The notes under the pieces are model-generated. The model made no database searches, had not been told where the DNA came from, and worked only from the letters and a program-made list of their open reading frames with translations. 64,000 nt of DNA, from positions 223,877-287,876 of the forward strand of contig NZ_PVMZ01000014.1 of NCBI RefSeq assembly GCF_003001815.1, written 5' to 3'. Numbering within the stretch: position 1 is the first letter of the stretch; each line of letters opens with the position of its first letter. Origin of the DNA: Actinoplanes italicus (GTDB lineage Bacteria > Actinomycetota > Actinomycetes > Mycobacteriales > Micromonosporaceae). A program made the translations under genes and the position numbers. Positions 15,916 through 24,205 of the stretch are shown here, piece by piece.

Positions 15916-16971
15916 ATGACAGTCAACGAGGAAAAATTGATGGAGTTCGTGTTCAGGTTCGTCGGCGATCTGGGCGCCACGATGGCCGCGGGCGGCATCG
16001 TCGTCGGTGACCGGCTGGGCCTCTACCGTGCCCTCGCGACGGCGCCGGCCCTGCCACAGGAGCTGGCCGAACGCACCGGAACGGCGGCCCGCTACGTCGA
16101 GGAGTGGCTGCGCGGACAGGCCGCGGGCGGCTACGTCGAGTACGACCCGGACTCCGGCCGCTACTCGCTCACCCCCGAGCAGGCGTTCGCGCTCACCGAC
16201 CCGGAGGGGCCGATCTTCGCGCCGGGGGCGTTCCAGCTGGCGCTCGGCGCGCTCAAGGCCGAGCCGCGGATCACCGAGGCGTTCCGTACCGGCGAGGGGC
16301 TGGGCTGGCACGAGCACGACGAGGACGTGTTCACCGGCTGCGAGCGGTTCTTCCGGCCCGGATACAGCGCCCATCTGGTGGCCGAGTGGCTTCCGGCTCT
16401 CGACGGCGTCGAGGAGCGACTGCGTTCCGGCGTACGGGTGGCGGACGTCGGCTGCGGGCACGGTGCGTCGACGGTGCTGATGGCGCAGGCGTACCCGAAC
16501 TCGGTGTTCACCGGATCCGACTACCACCACGGGTCGGTGGAGCAGGCACGCAAGCGGGCCGCGGACGCCGGGCTGGACGGGCGGGTCGGTTTCGAGAACG
16601 CGGGCGCGCAGGGGTTCAGCGGGGGGCCGTACGAGCTGGTCACCACGTTCGACGCGCTGCACGACATGGGCGATCCGCTGGGTGCGGCCCGGCACGTGCG
16701 GTCACAGCTCACCCCGGACGGCACCTGGATGATCGTGGAACCGGCGGCCGGCCCGACGGTGGCCGACAACCTCAACCCGGTCGGCCGCGTCTACTACGCC
16801 TTCTCGGCGTTCCTGTGCGTGCCGAGCGCGCTCTCCCAGCACGGCGGCTACTCGCTGGGCGCCCAGGCCGGCGAGGAACCGGTCCGCCGCCTGACCGCCG
16901 ACGCCGGCTTCACCCGCTTCCGCCGGGTCGCGGAGACCCCTTTCAACATCGTCTACGAGGCGAAACCCTGA
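15916..16971 (+). CDS. Class I SAM-dependent methyltransferase (Rv2258c-like)
   Basis: A 351-aa protein with two parts: an N-terminal winged-helix dimerisation domain (about 15-90) and a Rossmann methyltransferase domain with the SAM motif VADVGCGHGAS (about 174-184) and an acidic SDYH end of strand 2. The architecture matches mycobacterial Rv2258c and small-molecule O/N-methyltransferases. The substrate is unknown. TAGAAA ends 7 nt before the ATG, and the only purine-rich stretch (GAGGG) is too close to serve as a ribosome site, so a leaderless mRNA is likely. It is divergent from the LAL regulator and is its best candidate target. Confidence 0.85.
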   Translation: MTVNEEKLMEFVFRFVGDLGATMAAGGIVVGDRLGLYRALATAPALPQELAERTGTAARYVEEWLRGQAAGGYVEYDPDSGRYSLTPEQAFALTDPEGPIFAPGAFQLALGALKAEPRITEAFRTGEGLGWHEHDEDVFTGCERFFRPGYSAHLVAEWLPALDGVEERLRSGVRVADVGCGHGASTVLMAQAYPNSVFTGSDYHHGSVEQARKRAADAGLDGRVGFENAGAQGFSGGPYELVTTFDALHDMGDPLGAARHVRSQLTPDGTWMIVEPAAGPTVADNLNPVGRVYYAFSAFLCVPSALSQHGGYSLGAQAGEEPVRRLTADAGFTRFRRVAETPFNIVYEAKP

Positions 16972-17072
16972 TCCGGTACGGACCACGCGGCCGCGCTGCG
17001 TCCTCAGGGGTTTTGATCGGGCGGCGGTAGGTAAGAATGCTGACCGGGTCAACGGATGAAAGGGACACCAGC

Positions 17073-17579
17073 GTGACGGATCAACCGCTCTATGCCGAAC
17101 TGGGTTTCACCGACGCCGAGTGGGGGCTGCTGGCCGGCCTGCCGCAGTCGGTGCTCACCGCGGCGAGCGCCGCCAGTCCCGACAGCGCACGCAAGACCCG
17201 GGCCGAGAGCGCGGCCGGGCTGGACCGCATCTCCGACGCCCGCGCCTCAGCGAGCCCGCTGGTCGCGGCCGCCGCCACGGCCGCCGTCGCCGAGGCCGGC
17301 GACCCGGAGATCGGTGAGGAGGCTCCGGTGATCGAGCCGGGCGACCCGGCCGGGTACGCCGCCGACGTGGTGTCCCGGGCCGCCGAGGCCGCCGCCCTGC
17401 TGGCCGCCAAGGCGTCGCCGGCCGACGCGGAGACCTACAAGCACTGGCTCGTCGAGATCGCCGACGAGGTGGTCGGCGCGGCCTCCAGCGGCGGCCTGCT
17501 CGGCATCGGCGGCGAGACGGTCACCGAGAGCGAGCGCTCGTTCCGCGACGAGCTCGCCAAGGCCCTGGCCGGAGCCTGA
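17073..17579 (+). CDS. Conserved-type hypothetical protein, Ala-rich
   Basis: A 168-aa protein I do not recognise. It is alanine-rich and predicted mostly helical, with no membrane segment or signal peptide. The opening resembles a short folded motif (ELGFTDAEWGLLAGLP) and the C-terminus is GLLGIGGETVTESERSFRDEL. The GTG start at 17073 (MTDQPLYAELGF) has AAAGGGA about 9 nt upstream; a start at 17037 in the same frame adds a weakly plausible 12 residues. It follows the methyltransferase by 101 nt and is ended by a strong hairpin. No operon partner suggests a role. Confidence 0.7.
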   Translation: MTDQPLYAELGFTDAEWGLLAGLPQSVLTAASAASPDSARKTRAESAAGLDRISDARASASPLVAAAATAAVAEAGDPEIGEEAPVIEPGDPAGYAADVVSRAAEAAALLAAKASPADAETYKHWLVEIADEVVGAASSGGLLGIGGETVTESERSFRDELAKALAGA

Positions 17580-17583
17580 TCAC

Positions 17584-17617
17584 GGCTGGACTCCGGGCCC
17601 GTGCCCGGAGTCCAGCC
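17584..17617 (+). terminator. Strong hairpin terminator
   Basis: Perfect 15-bp arms GGCTGGACTCCGGGC and GCCCGGAGTCCAGCC with a 4-nt loop, starting 5 nt after the stop at 17579. There is no T run, as is usual in such high-GC genomes. Confidence 0.75.
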
Positions 17618-17642
17618 CCGCGACACGGGGCAGACTGGGGAC

Positions 17643-18482
17643 ATGGACGAGTACGCGCAGGTCCGGCCCGCACCGATGCTGCGGCCGCACATCGCGTTCT
17701 ACTCCGGCTACCGGCAGCGCGGGCTCTCCCCGGCCACCCATCGCGGGCTGCCGTCGCCGTACCTGACGCTGATCTTCACGCTGGACGAGCCGCTGGTCAT
17801 CGCGGCGCACCCGGATCCGCGGCAGGCGCCCGGAACCTACACGTCGCTGCTCGGCGGGCTGCACCTGGCACCGGCGCTGATCACCCACGACGGCAGCCAG
17901 TCCGGGGTACAGGTCGCGGTCCGGCCGCTCGGCTGCCGGGCGCTGCTGGGCCTGCCCGCCGCGGAGCTCGCGCACCGGGACGTGGACGCCGCCGCGGCCT
18001 TCGGCGACCGGTTCGTGGCCGAGGTGCGTGAGCGGATGTGGGCGGCACCGGACTGGCCGGGCCGGTTCGCGGTCCTCGACCGGGCGCTGGGCGCCCAGTT
18101 GCGCGACGATACCGCGCCGACGCCTGTGCGGGCCGCGTTCGCCCTGGTCACCAGCGGTGTTCCGGTCGCTGACGCGGCGGAGAGGATCGGCTGGAGCGGG
18201 CGCTATCTGACCGATCGGTTCCGGGACGAGATCGGTGTCCGGCCCAAGGAGGCGGCGCGGATCGCCCGGTTCGACCGGGCCCGGCGGGCGGTGCTGCCGG
18301 GCGCGCGGCTCGCCGACGTGGCCGCCGCACACGGGTACGCCGACCAGTCGCACCTGATCCGCGACTTCCGGGCGTTCGCCGGGTGCGCGCCGTCGCGGTG
18401 GCTCGCCGACGAACACGATCTTCTCACCGGTTCGGTTTCGTCCAATCCCGGACCGCCGGTTGTCGCGACGATGGGTGCATGA
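17643..18482 (+). CDS. AraC family transcriptional regulator
   Basis: A 279-aa regulator. The C-terminal third (about 170-265) holds the double helix-turn-helix of AraC proteins, ending with the conserved ADVAAAHGYADQSHLIRDFR and a short FAGCAPSRW. The N-terminal half is a cupin-like effector domain of the type annotated DUF6597. Start choice: CAGACT (17631-17636) ends exactly 6 nt before the ATG at 17643 and there is no Shine-Dalgarno. The stop overlaps the start of the VOC gene (ATGA), so regulator and VOC protein are co-translated and probably concern the same stress or compound. Confidence 0.9.
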   Translation: MDEYAQVRPAPMLRPHIAFYSGYRQRGLSPATHRGLPSPYLTLIFTLDEPLVIAAHPDPRQAPGTYTSLLGGLHLAPALITHDGSQSGVQVAVRPLGCRALLGLPAAELAHRDVDAAAAFGDRFVAEVRERMWAAPDWPGRFAVLDRALGAQLRDDTAPTPVRAAFALVTSGVPVADAAERIGWSGRYLTDRFRDEIGVRPKEAARIARFDRARRAVLPGARLADVAAAHGYADQSHLIRDFRAFAGCAPSRWLADEHDLLTGSVSSNPGPPVVATMGA

Positions 18483-18889
18483 CCGACTCGAAGACACCGC
18501 CACCGCAGGTGTGGCCGACACTGCACGCCACCGACGCGCGCGCCCTGATCCGTTTCCTGGTCGACGCGTTCGGGTTCTCCGAGACCGCCGTCCACGGGGA
18601 GGGCGACCGCGTCGACCACTGCGAGCTGAGCTGGCCACCCGGCGGCGGGATCATGCTCGGCTCGGTACGCGACGACCCGGACAGCCCGTGGCGGCTGCTT
18701 CCAGGGACGTTCGGCGCGTACGTGGTGGCCGACGACATCGACGCGCTGCACGAGCGGGCGGTCGCGGCGGGCGCCGAGATCGTCCGCGAGCCGTTCACCA
18801 CCGACTACGGCTCGCGCGACTTCACGGCCCGCGACCCGGAGGGCAACCTGTGGCAGTTCGGCACCTACCGCGGCGAACCCCGCCGCTAG
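18479..18889 (+). CDS. VOC (glyoxalase/bleomycin-resistance) family protein
   Basis: A 136-aa protein of one VOC module built from two beta-alpha-beta-beta-beta units. Clear elements are ARALIRFLVDAFGFSE (about 16-31), VVADDIDALHERAVAAGAE (about 81-99), and the C-terminal DFTARDPEGNLWQFGTY. The family includes isomerases, dioxygenases and drug-binding resistance proteins; the reaction is not known. It follows the AraC regulator with a 4-nt ATGA overlap. The gene ends 1 nt before the stop of the convergent response regulator. Confidence 0.88.
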   Translation: MTDSKTPPPQVWPTLHATDARALIRFLVDAFGFSETAVHGEGDRVDHCELSWPPGGGIMLGSVRDDPDSPWRLLPGTFGAYVVADDIDALHERAVAAGAEIVREPFTTDYGSRDFTARDPEGNLWQFGTYRGEPRR

Positions 18890-18890
18890 C

Positions 18891-19523
18891 TCAGTCGCGG
18901 CGGATCAGGCCCTGCTCGATGGCCGTCGCCACGGCCGCCGCACGGTCGCGGACGCCGAGTTTCGCGTACGCGTGAAGCAGGTGGGTCTTGACCGTGGCCT
19001 CGCTGATGAAGAGGCGTTGCGCCGCCTCCCGGTTGCCGCACCCGCGGGCGATGAGGGTGAGCACCTCGATCTCGCGCTGGCTGAGGGGTTCCTTGGCGGG
19101 TGAGCGGAGCTGGCCCATCAGGCGTCCGGCGACCGCCGGCGACAGGACGGACTCGCCGCGGTGCGCGGCCAGGACGGCCCGGAACAGTTCCTCGCGCGGG
19201 GTGTCCTTCAGCAGGTATCCGGTCGCGCCGGCCTTGATCGCGGGCAGCACGTCGGAGTCGGTGTCGTAGGTGGTGAGGACCAGCACACGGGCGGCCGACC
19301 CGCGGGCCTTGAGCTCCCGGATCGTGGTGACGCCGTCCATCACCGGCATGCGCAGGTCCATCAGCACGACGTCGGGGGCGACCGCGTCGGTGACGGCCAG
19401 GGCCTCCCGGCCGTCGCCGGCCTCGCCCAGCACGGTGAACCGGTCGTCGCCGGCGAACATGCCGCGCAGACCGTCGCGTACCACCGGATGATCGTCCACG
19501 ATGACGACCTTGACCGTGCTCAT
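18891..19523 (-). CDS. NarL/LuxR-type response regulator of an ABC-exporter operon
   Basis: A 210-aa response regulator. The receiver domain has the acidic pair Asp10-Asp11, phospho-acceptor Asp56 (VLMDLRMPV) and the Lys in LLKD. The C-terminal LuxR helix-turn-helix (LSQREIEVLTLIARGCGNRE onward) binds DNA. It overlaps the sensor kinase gene by 4 nt (ATGA). Order on the minus strand is ATPase, permease, kinase, regulator, so the regulator most likely controls the exporter genes. The start is the ATG giving MSTVKVVIVDDHP. Confidence 0.93.
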   Translation of the reverse strand: MSTVKVVIVDDHPVVRDGLRGMFAGDDRFTVLGEAGDGREALAVTDAVAPDVVLMDLRMPVMDGVTTIRELKARGSAARVLVLTTYDTDSDVLPAIKAGATGYLLKDTPREELFRAVLAAHRGESVLSPAVAGRLMGQLRSPAKEPLSQREIEVLTLIARGCGNREAAQRLFISEATVKTHLLHAYAKLGVRDRAAAVATAIEQGLIRRD

Positions 19524-20788
19524 GCCGTTCCCCCGATCGCGATGGCGGGCACACACGCGGAGATCGCGGTGCCGGCGCCCGGCTCCGACTCGACCTCCAG
19601 GGTCCCGGCGATGCGGGACAGCCGCTCCCGCATCGCCCGCAGACCGTAGCCACCCTCCTCGGTGACCTCGCGCGGGGACTCCGGATCGAAACCGGCGCCG
19701 TCGTCGCGGACGTCGAGGGTGACCACGTCCTCCATGTAGGACAGCGTCAGGCCGACCCTACCGGCGGCGGCGTGCTTGGCGACGTTGGCAAGGGCTTCCT
19801 GGGCGGTACGCAGAAGCGTCGTCTCGATCTCCGGCAGCAGTGGCCGGGCCACGCCGGTGGTGGTCAGGTCGGCGCGGATCCCGTGCAGTTCCGCCCAGCC
19901 GCGCACCACCTCGTCGATCGCCTCCGGGAGACGGGCCGCGTCCAGATGCTGCGGTCGCAGCGCCTGTACCGACCGGCGGGCCTCGGTGAGGCTCTCCCGG
20001 GCCAGGCGTTTCGCGGCGGCCAGGTGCCGGTCGCGCTCGTCCGGGTGCGACTCGGCCGCCTCCAGCTGGGTGACGATGCCGGTCAGGCCCTGGGCGAGCA
20101 CGTCGTGGATCTCGCCGGCCATCCGCTGCCGTTCGTTGTGGACACCCGCCTCGTGTGCCTGGACCAGCAGCTGGGCATGCAGGCCGGCGTTCTCCTGCAG
20201 CGCGGCGGCGAGTTTCGCGTTGGCCTCGGCGAGCTGGTCGATCCGGCGGACCCGGGTGTCGGCCAGACGCTCGTCCCGCAGCGTCACCCAGGTCATGGTG
20301 CTGGCGATCAACAGGTTGCAGAGCAGGACCGCCAGGTAGATCACGTAGCCGTCCTCCTCGTCGGCGATGGTGCTCCAGCCACCGATCTGGGACATCGCGT
20401 TGATCGCGGCGACCGGGAGGGTGCCGGCCAGCTGCCACCGGCCGGGCACCGCATAACCGAGGAAGATGTAGCCGGTCCAGGTGAAGACGCCGAAAAGCGG
20501 GCTGCACATGACCAGCAGGACGTTGAGGCCGAGCAGGCCGACCAGGAAGGTCAGCATCAGGCCCCGGCGAGACCGCCAGGCCGGATGCAGGTCCACCCAC
20601 CAGGCGATCCAGAGTGCGGTGACGATCGTGACGGCGGCGGTCGTGCCGAGGTCGCGCTTGGGCAGTTCCTCCACGCCCCGGGTGACCACCGCCAGCAGCA
20701 GCGAGCCGAACAGGGTTCCGTAGGACAGCCAGGTGATCCAGTGCTCTCGGGACGCCGCCGATCCCTCCAGCGCCTCAGGCTTGTCCAT
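19520..20788 (-). CDS. Sensor histidine kinase (HisKA_3 type)
   Basis: A 422-aa kinase. Six hydrophobic helices fill about residues 18-165, with little outside the membrane, as in DesK-like intramembrane sensors. A short coiled coil leads to the HisKA_3 box ERQRMAGEIHDVLAQGLTG with the phosphorylated His, then the HATPase domain with N-box (TAQEALANVAKHA) and G-box (DDGAGFD). I choose the ATG at 20788, which has GGGAG 5 nt upstream; a GTG at 20794 overlaps the permease stop (GTGA) and is the alternative. It pairs with the response regulator, which overlaps by 4 nt. Confidence 0.92.
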   Translation of the reverse strand: MDKPEALEGSAASREHWITWLSYGTLFGSLLLAVVTRGVEELPKRDLGTTAAVTIVTALWIAWWVDLHPAWRSRRGLMLTFLVGLLGLNVLLVMCSPLFGVFTWTGYIFLGYAVPGRWQLAGTLPVAAINAMSQIGGWSTIADEEDGYVIYLAVLLCNLLIASTMTWVTLRDERLADTRVRRIDQLAEANAKLAAALQENAGLHAQLLVQAHEAGVHNERQRMAGEIHDVLAQGLTGIVTQLEAAESHPDERDRHLAAAKRLARESLTEARRSVQALRPQHLDAARLPEAIDEVVRGWAELHGIRADLTTTGVARPLLPEIETTLLRTAQEALANVAKHAAAGRVGLTLSYMEDVVTLDVRDDGAGFDPESPREVTEEGGYGLRAMRERLSRIAGTLEVESEPGAGTAISACVPAIAIGGTA

Positions 20789-20790
20789 CG

Positions 20791-21531
20791 TCACTCCCAG
20801 CGGAAGAACTTCACCGCGGCGGCACCGCAGATCACCAGATATCCAAGGAGAACGGTAATCGAGATGAGCTCCGGGGAGTGTCCCAGGAGGGCGTCGGTCA
20901 TCATGTCCTGACCGGCGGCGAGCGGGGTGAAGTCACCGATCCGCTGCAGCACCTCGGGCATCAGCTCGCGCGGCGCCCACAGCCCGGCGAAGAACATCAA
21001 CGGGAAGAACAGGAAGGTGCCGATCGCGTTGGCGGTCTTGCCGGACGGCGCCACCGCGGCCAGCAGCAGGCCGATGGCGAACGCGCCGGAGCAGTTGAGC
21101 AGGACGGCCAGCAGGAACAGCAGCGGCGACTCCGGGATCGGCACGTCGAACGCCAGATTGGCCACTGTGTACACCAGCACGGCGGAGATCAGCACGGTGA
21201 TCAGGTTCATCGTCAGTTGCGCGCCGAGCAGCAGGCCGGGGCGCACCGGGGTGGTGGCGAGGCGCCGCAGGATCCCGCGCTCGCGGTAGGTGGCCAGCAC
21301 CGCGGGCAGTCCCTGCAGGCCGATGATGCCGATCGCGAGACCCAGCGCGAGTCCGGCGTACAGGTCGATCACCCGGAGGCCGCCGAGTTCCGGCGGCGCC
21401 TCCTGCATGGTCGGCACGTTGCCGAGGATCGCGATCAGCAGGACGGGGAAGAGCAGTGTGAAGAAGGCGTAGAGCGGGTCGCGGAGGGAGATCTTCATCT
21501 CGGTACGCAGCAGCTTCAGAAAGACGGTCAT
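20791..21531 (-). CDS. ABC-2 type transporter permease
   Basis: A 246-aa membrane protein with six predicted helices: after a short cytoplasmic segment with the family's MKISLRDPLYAFFTLLFP, helices fall near 25-42, 58-80, 107-130, 140-162, 170-188 and 220-240. It is the typical half-exporter permease of drug or peptide efflux pumps. The ATG at 21531 has GGGGAG 8 nt upstream and is preferred; a GTG at 21540 that overlaps the ATPase stop (GTGA) is possible. It works with the ATPase at 21537-22430. Confidence 0.9.
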   Translation of the reverse strand: MTVFLKLLRTEMKISLRDPLYAFFTLLFPVLLIAILGNVPTMQEAPPELGGLRVIDLYAGLALGLAIGIIGLQGLPAVLATYRERGILRRLATTPVRPGLLLGAQLTMNLITVLISAVLVYTVANLAFDVPIPESPLLFLLAVLLNCSGAFAIGLLLAAVAPSGKTANAIGTFLFFPLMFFAGLWAPRELMPEVLQRIGDFTPLAAGQDMMTDALLGHSPELISITVLLGYLVICGAAAVKFFRWE

Positions 21532-21536
21532 GATGG

Positions 21537-22430
21537 TCACTCCCCGCGGGTCAGATTGACGAAGGCGTCGTCGAGGCTTGCCTGTTCCAGGGTGAGCTCG
21601 GCGGCGACGATGCCGTCGCGGGCGAGCACCGAGATGACGGCGTGCAGCAGGTTGCCGGAGCCGATGATCTCGACCCGCTCCCCCTGGCGCCGCAGCTCCT
21701 TGACCTCGGGAAGGCCGGTGAGCAGCTCGTCGGCGAACGGGAGGGACGGGCGGAACCGGATCCGCTGCTCGTCACCGGCCCGCTGGACCAGACCGGCCGG
21801 GGTGTCGAGGGCGACGACCTCACCCTTGTCGATCACCGCGATCCGGTCGCAGAGGCGCTCGGCCTCCTCCATGAAGTGAGTGACCAGCAGCAGCGTGACA
21901 CCGCGGTCGCGGATGCCGGAGATCAGGTCCCAGGTGTCGCGGCGGGCCTGCGGGTCGAGGCCGGTGGTCAGCTCGTCCAGGATGGCGATCTCCGGGTTGC
22001 CGAGCAGGGCCAGCGCGATCGACAGACGCTGCTTCTGGCCGCCGGAGAGCTTGCCGTACCGGGTCTTCAGCTTGGGGGTGAGGCCCAGGTCGTCGACCAG
22101 CTTCCGCCAGTCCGCCGGGTCCGGGTAGAAGGTGCTGTACAGCTCCAGCGCCTCGCGGACGGTCAGCTTGTCCTGCAGCTCGCCCTCCTGCAGCTGCACG
22201 CCGACCCGGGTGCGCAGCGCAGGGTCGCCCGCGGAGCCGTCGAGGATCGTGATCGATCCCGAGTCCGGGGTGCGCAGGCCGGCGATGCACTCGACCGTGG
22301 TGGTCTTCCCCGCGCCGTTCGGGCCGAGAATGCCGAAGATCTCACCGCGTTCGACGCTGAAGGACACATCCCGTACGGCGACGGTTTCGCCGTACCTCTT
22401 CGCCAGGTTCTTGACCTCGATGACTGTCAT
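21537..22430 (-). CDS. ABC transporter ATP-binding protein (DrrA-like)
   Basis: A 297-aa ATPase. Walker A GPNGAGKTT (36-44), the Q-loop, the signature LSGGQKQR (about 136), Walker B AILDELTTGLDP and the switch His (VTHFMEEAE) are intact. The extra 80-residue C-terminal region is typical for the daunorubicin-resistance subfamily of exporters. The gene heads a four-gene unit with permease, sensor kinase and regulator, so efflux under its own two-component control is the likely role; the substrate is unknown. The frame is open upstream, but the conserved start MTVIEVKNLAKRYG is at 22430. No Shine-Dalgarno is evident; GACGCT ends 6 nt before it. Confidence 0.92.
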   Translation of the reverse strand: MTVIEVKNLAKRYGETVAVRDVSFSVERGEIFGILGPNGAGKTTTVECIAGLRTPDSGSITILDGSAGDPALRTRVGVQLQEGELQDKLTVREALELYSTFYPDPADWRKLVDDLGLTPKLKTRYGKLSGGQKQRLSIALALLGNPEIAILDELTTGLDPQARRDTWDLISGIRDRGVTLLLVTHFMEEAERLCDRIAVIDKGEVVALDTPAGLVQRAGDEQRIRFRPSLPFADELLTGLPEVKELRRQGERVEIIGSGNLLHAVISVLARDGIVAAELTLEQASLDDAFVNLTRGE

Positions 22431-22512
22431 GCATAGAGCGTCACCCGGCGAGGGGGTTGCCCGAATCGAACAGCGAGCGAGGGAAGCGATCCACCGATCG
22501 GTGGATGCCGCC

Positions 22513-23655
22513 CTACACCGAGTCTTCCACCACGGCCGCCGGCGTCCGCCGCAGACTCGCGTAGACCGAGCCGACCTGAGCGGCCACCCGGCGCCACGAG
22601 TACGCCTGCCGCGCCCGGTCCAGCGCCGCCGTGGCGTACGTGAACCGCCGCACCTTGTCGTTGACCAGCCGCCGCAGCGCCCCGCCCAATGCCCGCGGGT
22701 CACGGGCCGGAACCAGGTCACCGGTCAGGCCGTCGACCACCGTCTCGGTCAGCGCGCCGCTGGCCGGACCGACGATCGGCACGCCGCAGGCCATCGCCTC
22801 GAGCGCCGCCTGCTCCTCCCACGGGGTCGCGATCAGCACGTCGGCGGAGCGGTACCAGCTCGGCAGATCCCGCTGGGGCACCGCACCGACCAGCCGGAAC
22901 CGGTCGGCGACCTTGAACTGTTCGGCCATCGACCGCAGCAGCCGCGCGCCCGGGTCGGCCGGCAGTTGCTCCGGCGGCGGGCCACCGACCACCACCACCT
23001 CGGCGCCGGGGACGTACCGCATGGCCTGGATGACGTCGCCGAATCCCTTTCGCTCGACCAGCTTGCCGACCGACAGGATGCGGGGACGTTCCGGGTCGCG
23101 TTGGACGGCCGGGCCGTCCGGGGTGAAACGCTCGCTGTCGACGCCCGCCGGGACCACGGTCAGCCGCGCCCGGGGGACACCGATGCGGACCAGGCCGCGC
23201 ATCTCCTCCTGGGTCTGCGCCACCACCCGGTCCACCGCCCGGCCGAGCGCCCGCTCGTAGCCGGAGCGGGACGGGCCGTGCGCGACCTCCTCGGCCTCAC
23301 CGAGCTCGTGGAACGACTGCACGACCGGGATGTTCAGCTGTTTGGCGGCGGTCACCGCCGCCAGGCCGCTGGTCCAGAAGTGGGCGTGGACCACGTCCGG
23401 CGCCCAGCCGTCGCGCCACTGCTCGCCGAGGATCCGGGCGAACTCCCCCATGTACGGCAGCAGCAGATCGGTCGGCAGCGGCCGGACCGGACCGGCCGCG
23501 ATGTGGACCACGTGCACGCCGCTCGGGGTGATCACGACCTCGGCGACGTCCGGATCCGCGCGACGGGTGTAGACGCGGACGTCGTGGCCCAGTTCGGCCA
23601 GCGCGACCGAGAGTTCGGCGACGTCAGCGGGTTCGGAGATCATCGCAATGTGCAC
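22513..23655 (-). CDS. GT-B fold glycosyltransferase (family 4 type)
   Basis: A 380-aa glycosyltransferase. The N-terminal Rossmann half begins MHIAMISEPAD and contains HAHFWTSG. The C-terminal half contains the nucleotide-sugar site with VGKLVERKGFGDVIQA and the EQAALEAMACGVPIVG motif of retaining family-4 enzymes. The acceptor and sugar are not deducible; trehalose or mannosyl-lipid synthesis are common roles in the family. The GTG start at 23655 has GGAGGAG 5-8 nt upstream, which fixes it; a longer frame to 23724 adds a basic stretch. No operon partner is close on the same strand. Confidence 0.88.
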   Translation of the reverse strand: MHIAMISEPADVAELSVALAELGHDVRVYTRRADPDVAEVVITPSGVHVVHIAAGPVRPLPTDLLLPYMGEFARILGEQWRDGWAPDVVHAHFWTSGLAAVTAAKQLNIPVVQSFHELGEAEEVAHGPSRSGYERALGRAVDRVVAQTQEEMRGLVRIGVPRARLTVVPAGVDSERFTPDGPAVQRDPERPRILSVGKLVERKGFGDVIQAMRYVPGAEVVVVGGPPPEQLPADPGARLLRSMAEQFKVADRFRLVGAVPQRDLPSWYRSADVLIATPWEEQAALEAMACGVPIVGPASGALTETVVDGLTGDLVPARDPRALGGALRRLVNDKVRRFTYATAALDRARQAYSWRRVAAQVGSVYASLRRTPAAVVEDSV

Positions 23656-23733
23656 GGGGTCTCCTCCAACGGGCCGGGATCGGGTACGCCGCAGCCAATG
23701 CCCGACGGCACGAACCGTAAACATGGCCTACCC

Positions 23734-23758
23734 GTTACAGACTGTCTGAGCAGGGTAA
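23734..23758 (+). promoter_or_regulatory. Possible alternative-sigma (SigB/SigH-like) promoter
   Basis: GTTA (23734-23737), a 15-nt gap and GGGTAA (23753-23758) resemble the actinobacterial stress-sigma pattern GTTT-N14-16-GGGTAT, 9 nt before the GTG of the SRPBCC gene. A vegetative reading (TAAACC ending 6 nt before the GTG) is also possible. Confidence 0.3.
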
Positions 23759-23767
23759 ACCGAGGTC

Positions 23768-24205
23768 GTGGCCATCGTGACCAGAACCGTCCAAGCCCCA
23801 CCCGGTCAGGTCTTCGCCGTTCTCGCCGACGGCTGGAGTTACAGCGACTGGGTGGTCGGCACCGTACACATCCGTGACGTCGAGCCGGAGTGGCCGGCCC
23901 CCGGCTCGAAACTCCATCACAAGGCCGGCCCCTGGCCGCTGTCGCTGCACGACTCGTCGACCGTGCTGGCCTGCACCCCCGAACGTGAGCTGAAACTGAA
24001 CGCCGGGCTGTGGCCGATGGGCGCGGCCCGGGTCGACATCCGGCTCACCCCGGTCGACGGCGGCGCCACCCGGGTGGAGATCGAGGAGGAGTTCACCGAG
24101 GGGCCGCTGCGCTGGGTCCAGAACAAGCTCAACGACCTTCTGCTGCACCGCCGGAACGTGGAGAGCCTGCGCCGGCTCGCCGACATCGCCGAACGTCAGC
24201 GGTAG
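23768..24205 (+). CDS. SRPBCC family protein (START-like)
   Basis: A 145-aa protein of the SRPBCC/polyketide-cyclase-like fold. The opening VTRTVQAPPGQVFAVLADGW and the later ARVDIRLTPVDGGATRVEIE are the usual strands of this ligand-binding fold. Role unknown; such proteins bind or process hydrophobic ligands. The GTG start has no good Shine-Dalgarno. The last 10 nt overlap the 3' end of the convergent FAD oxidoreductase gene, so the two transcripts are complementary at their ends. Confidence 0.82.
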   Translation: MAIVTRTVQAPPGQVFAVLADGWSYSDWVVGTVHIRDVEPEWPAPGSKLHHKAGPWPLSLHDSSTVLACTPERELKLNAGLWPMGAARVDIRLTPVDGGATRVEIEEEFTEGPLRWVQNKLNDLLLHRRNVESLRRLADIAERQR

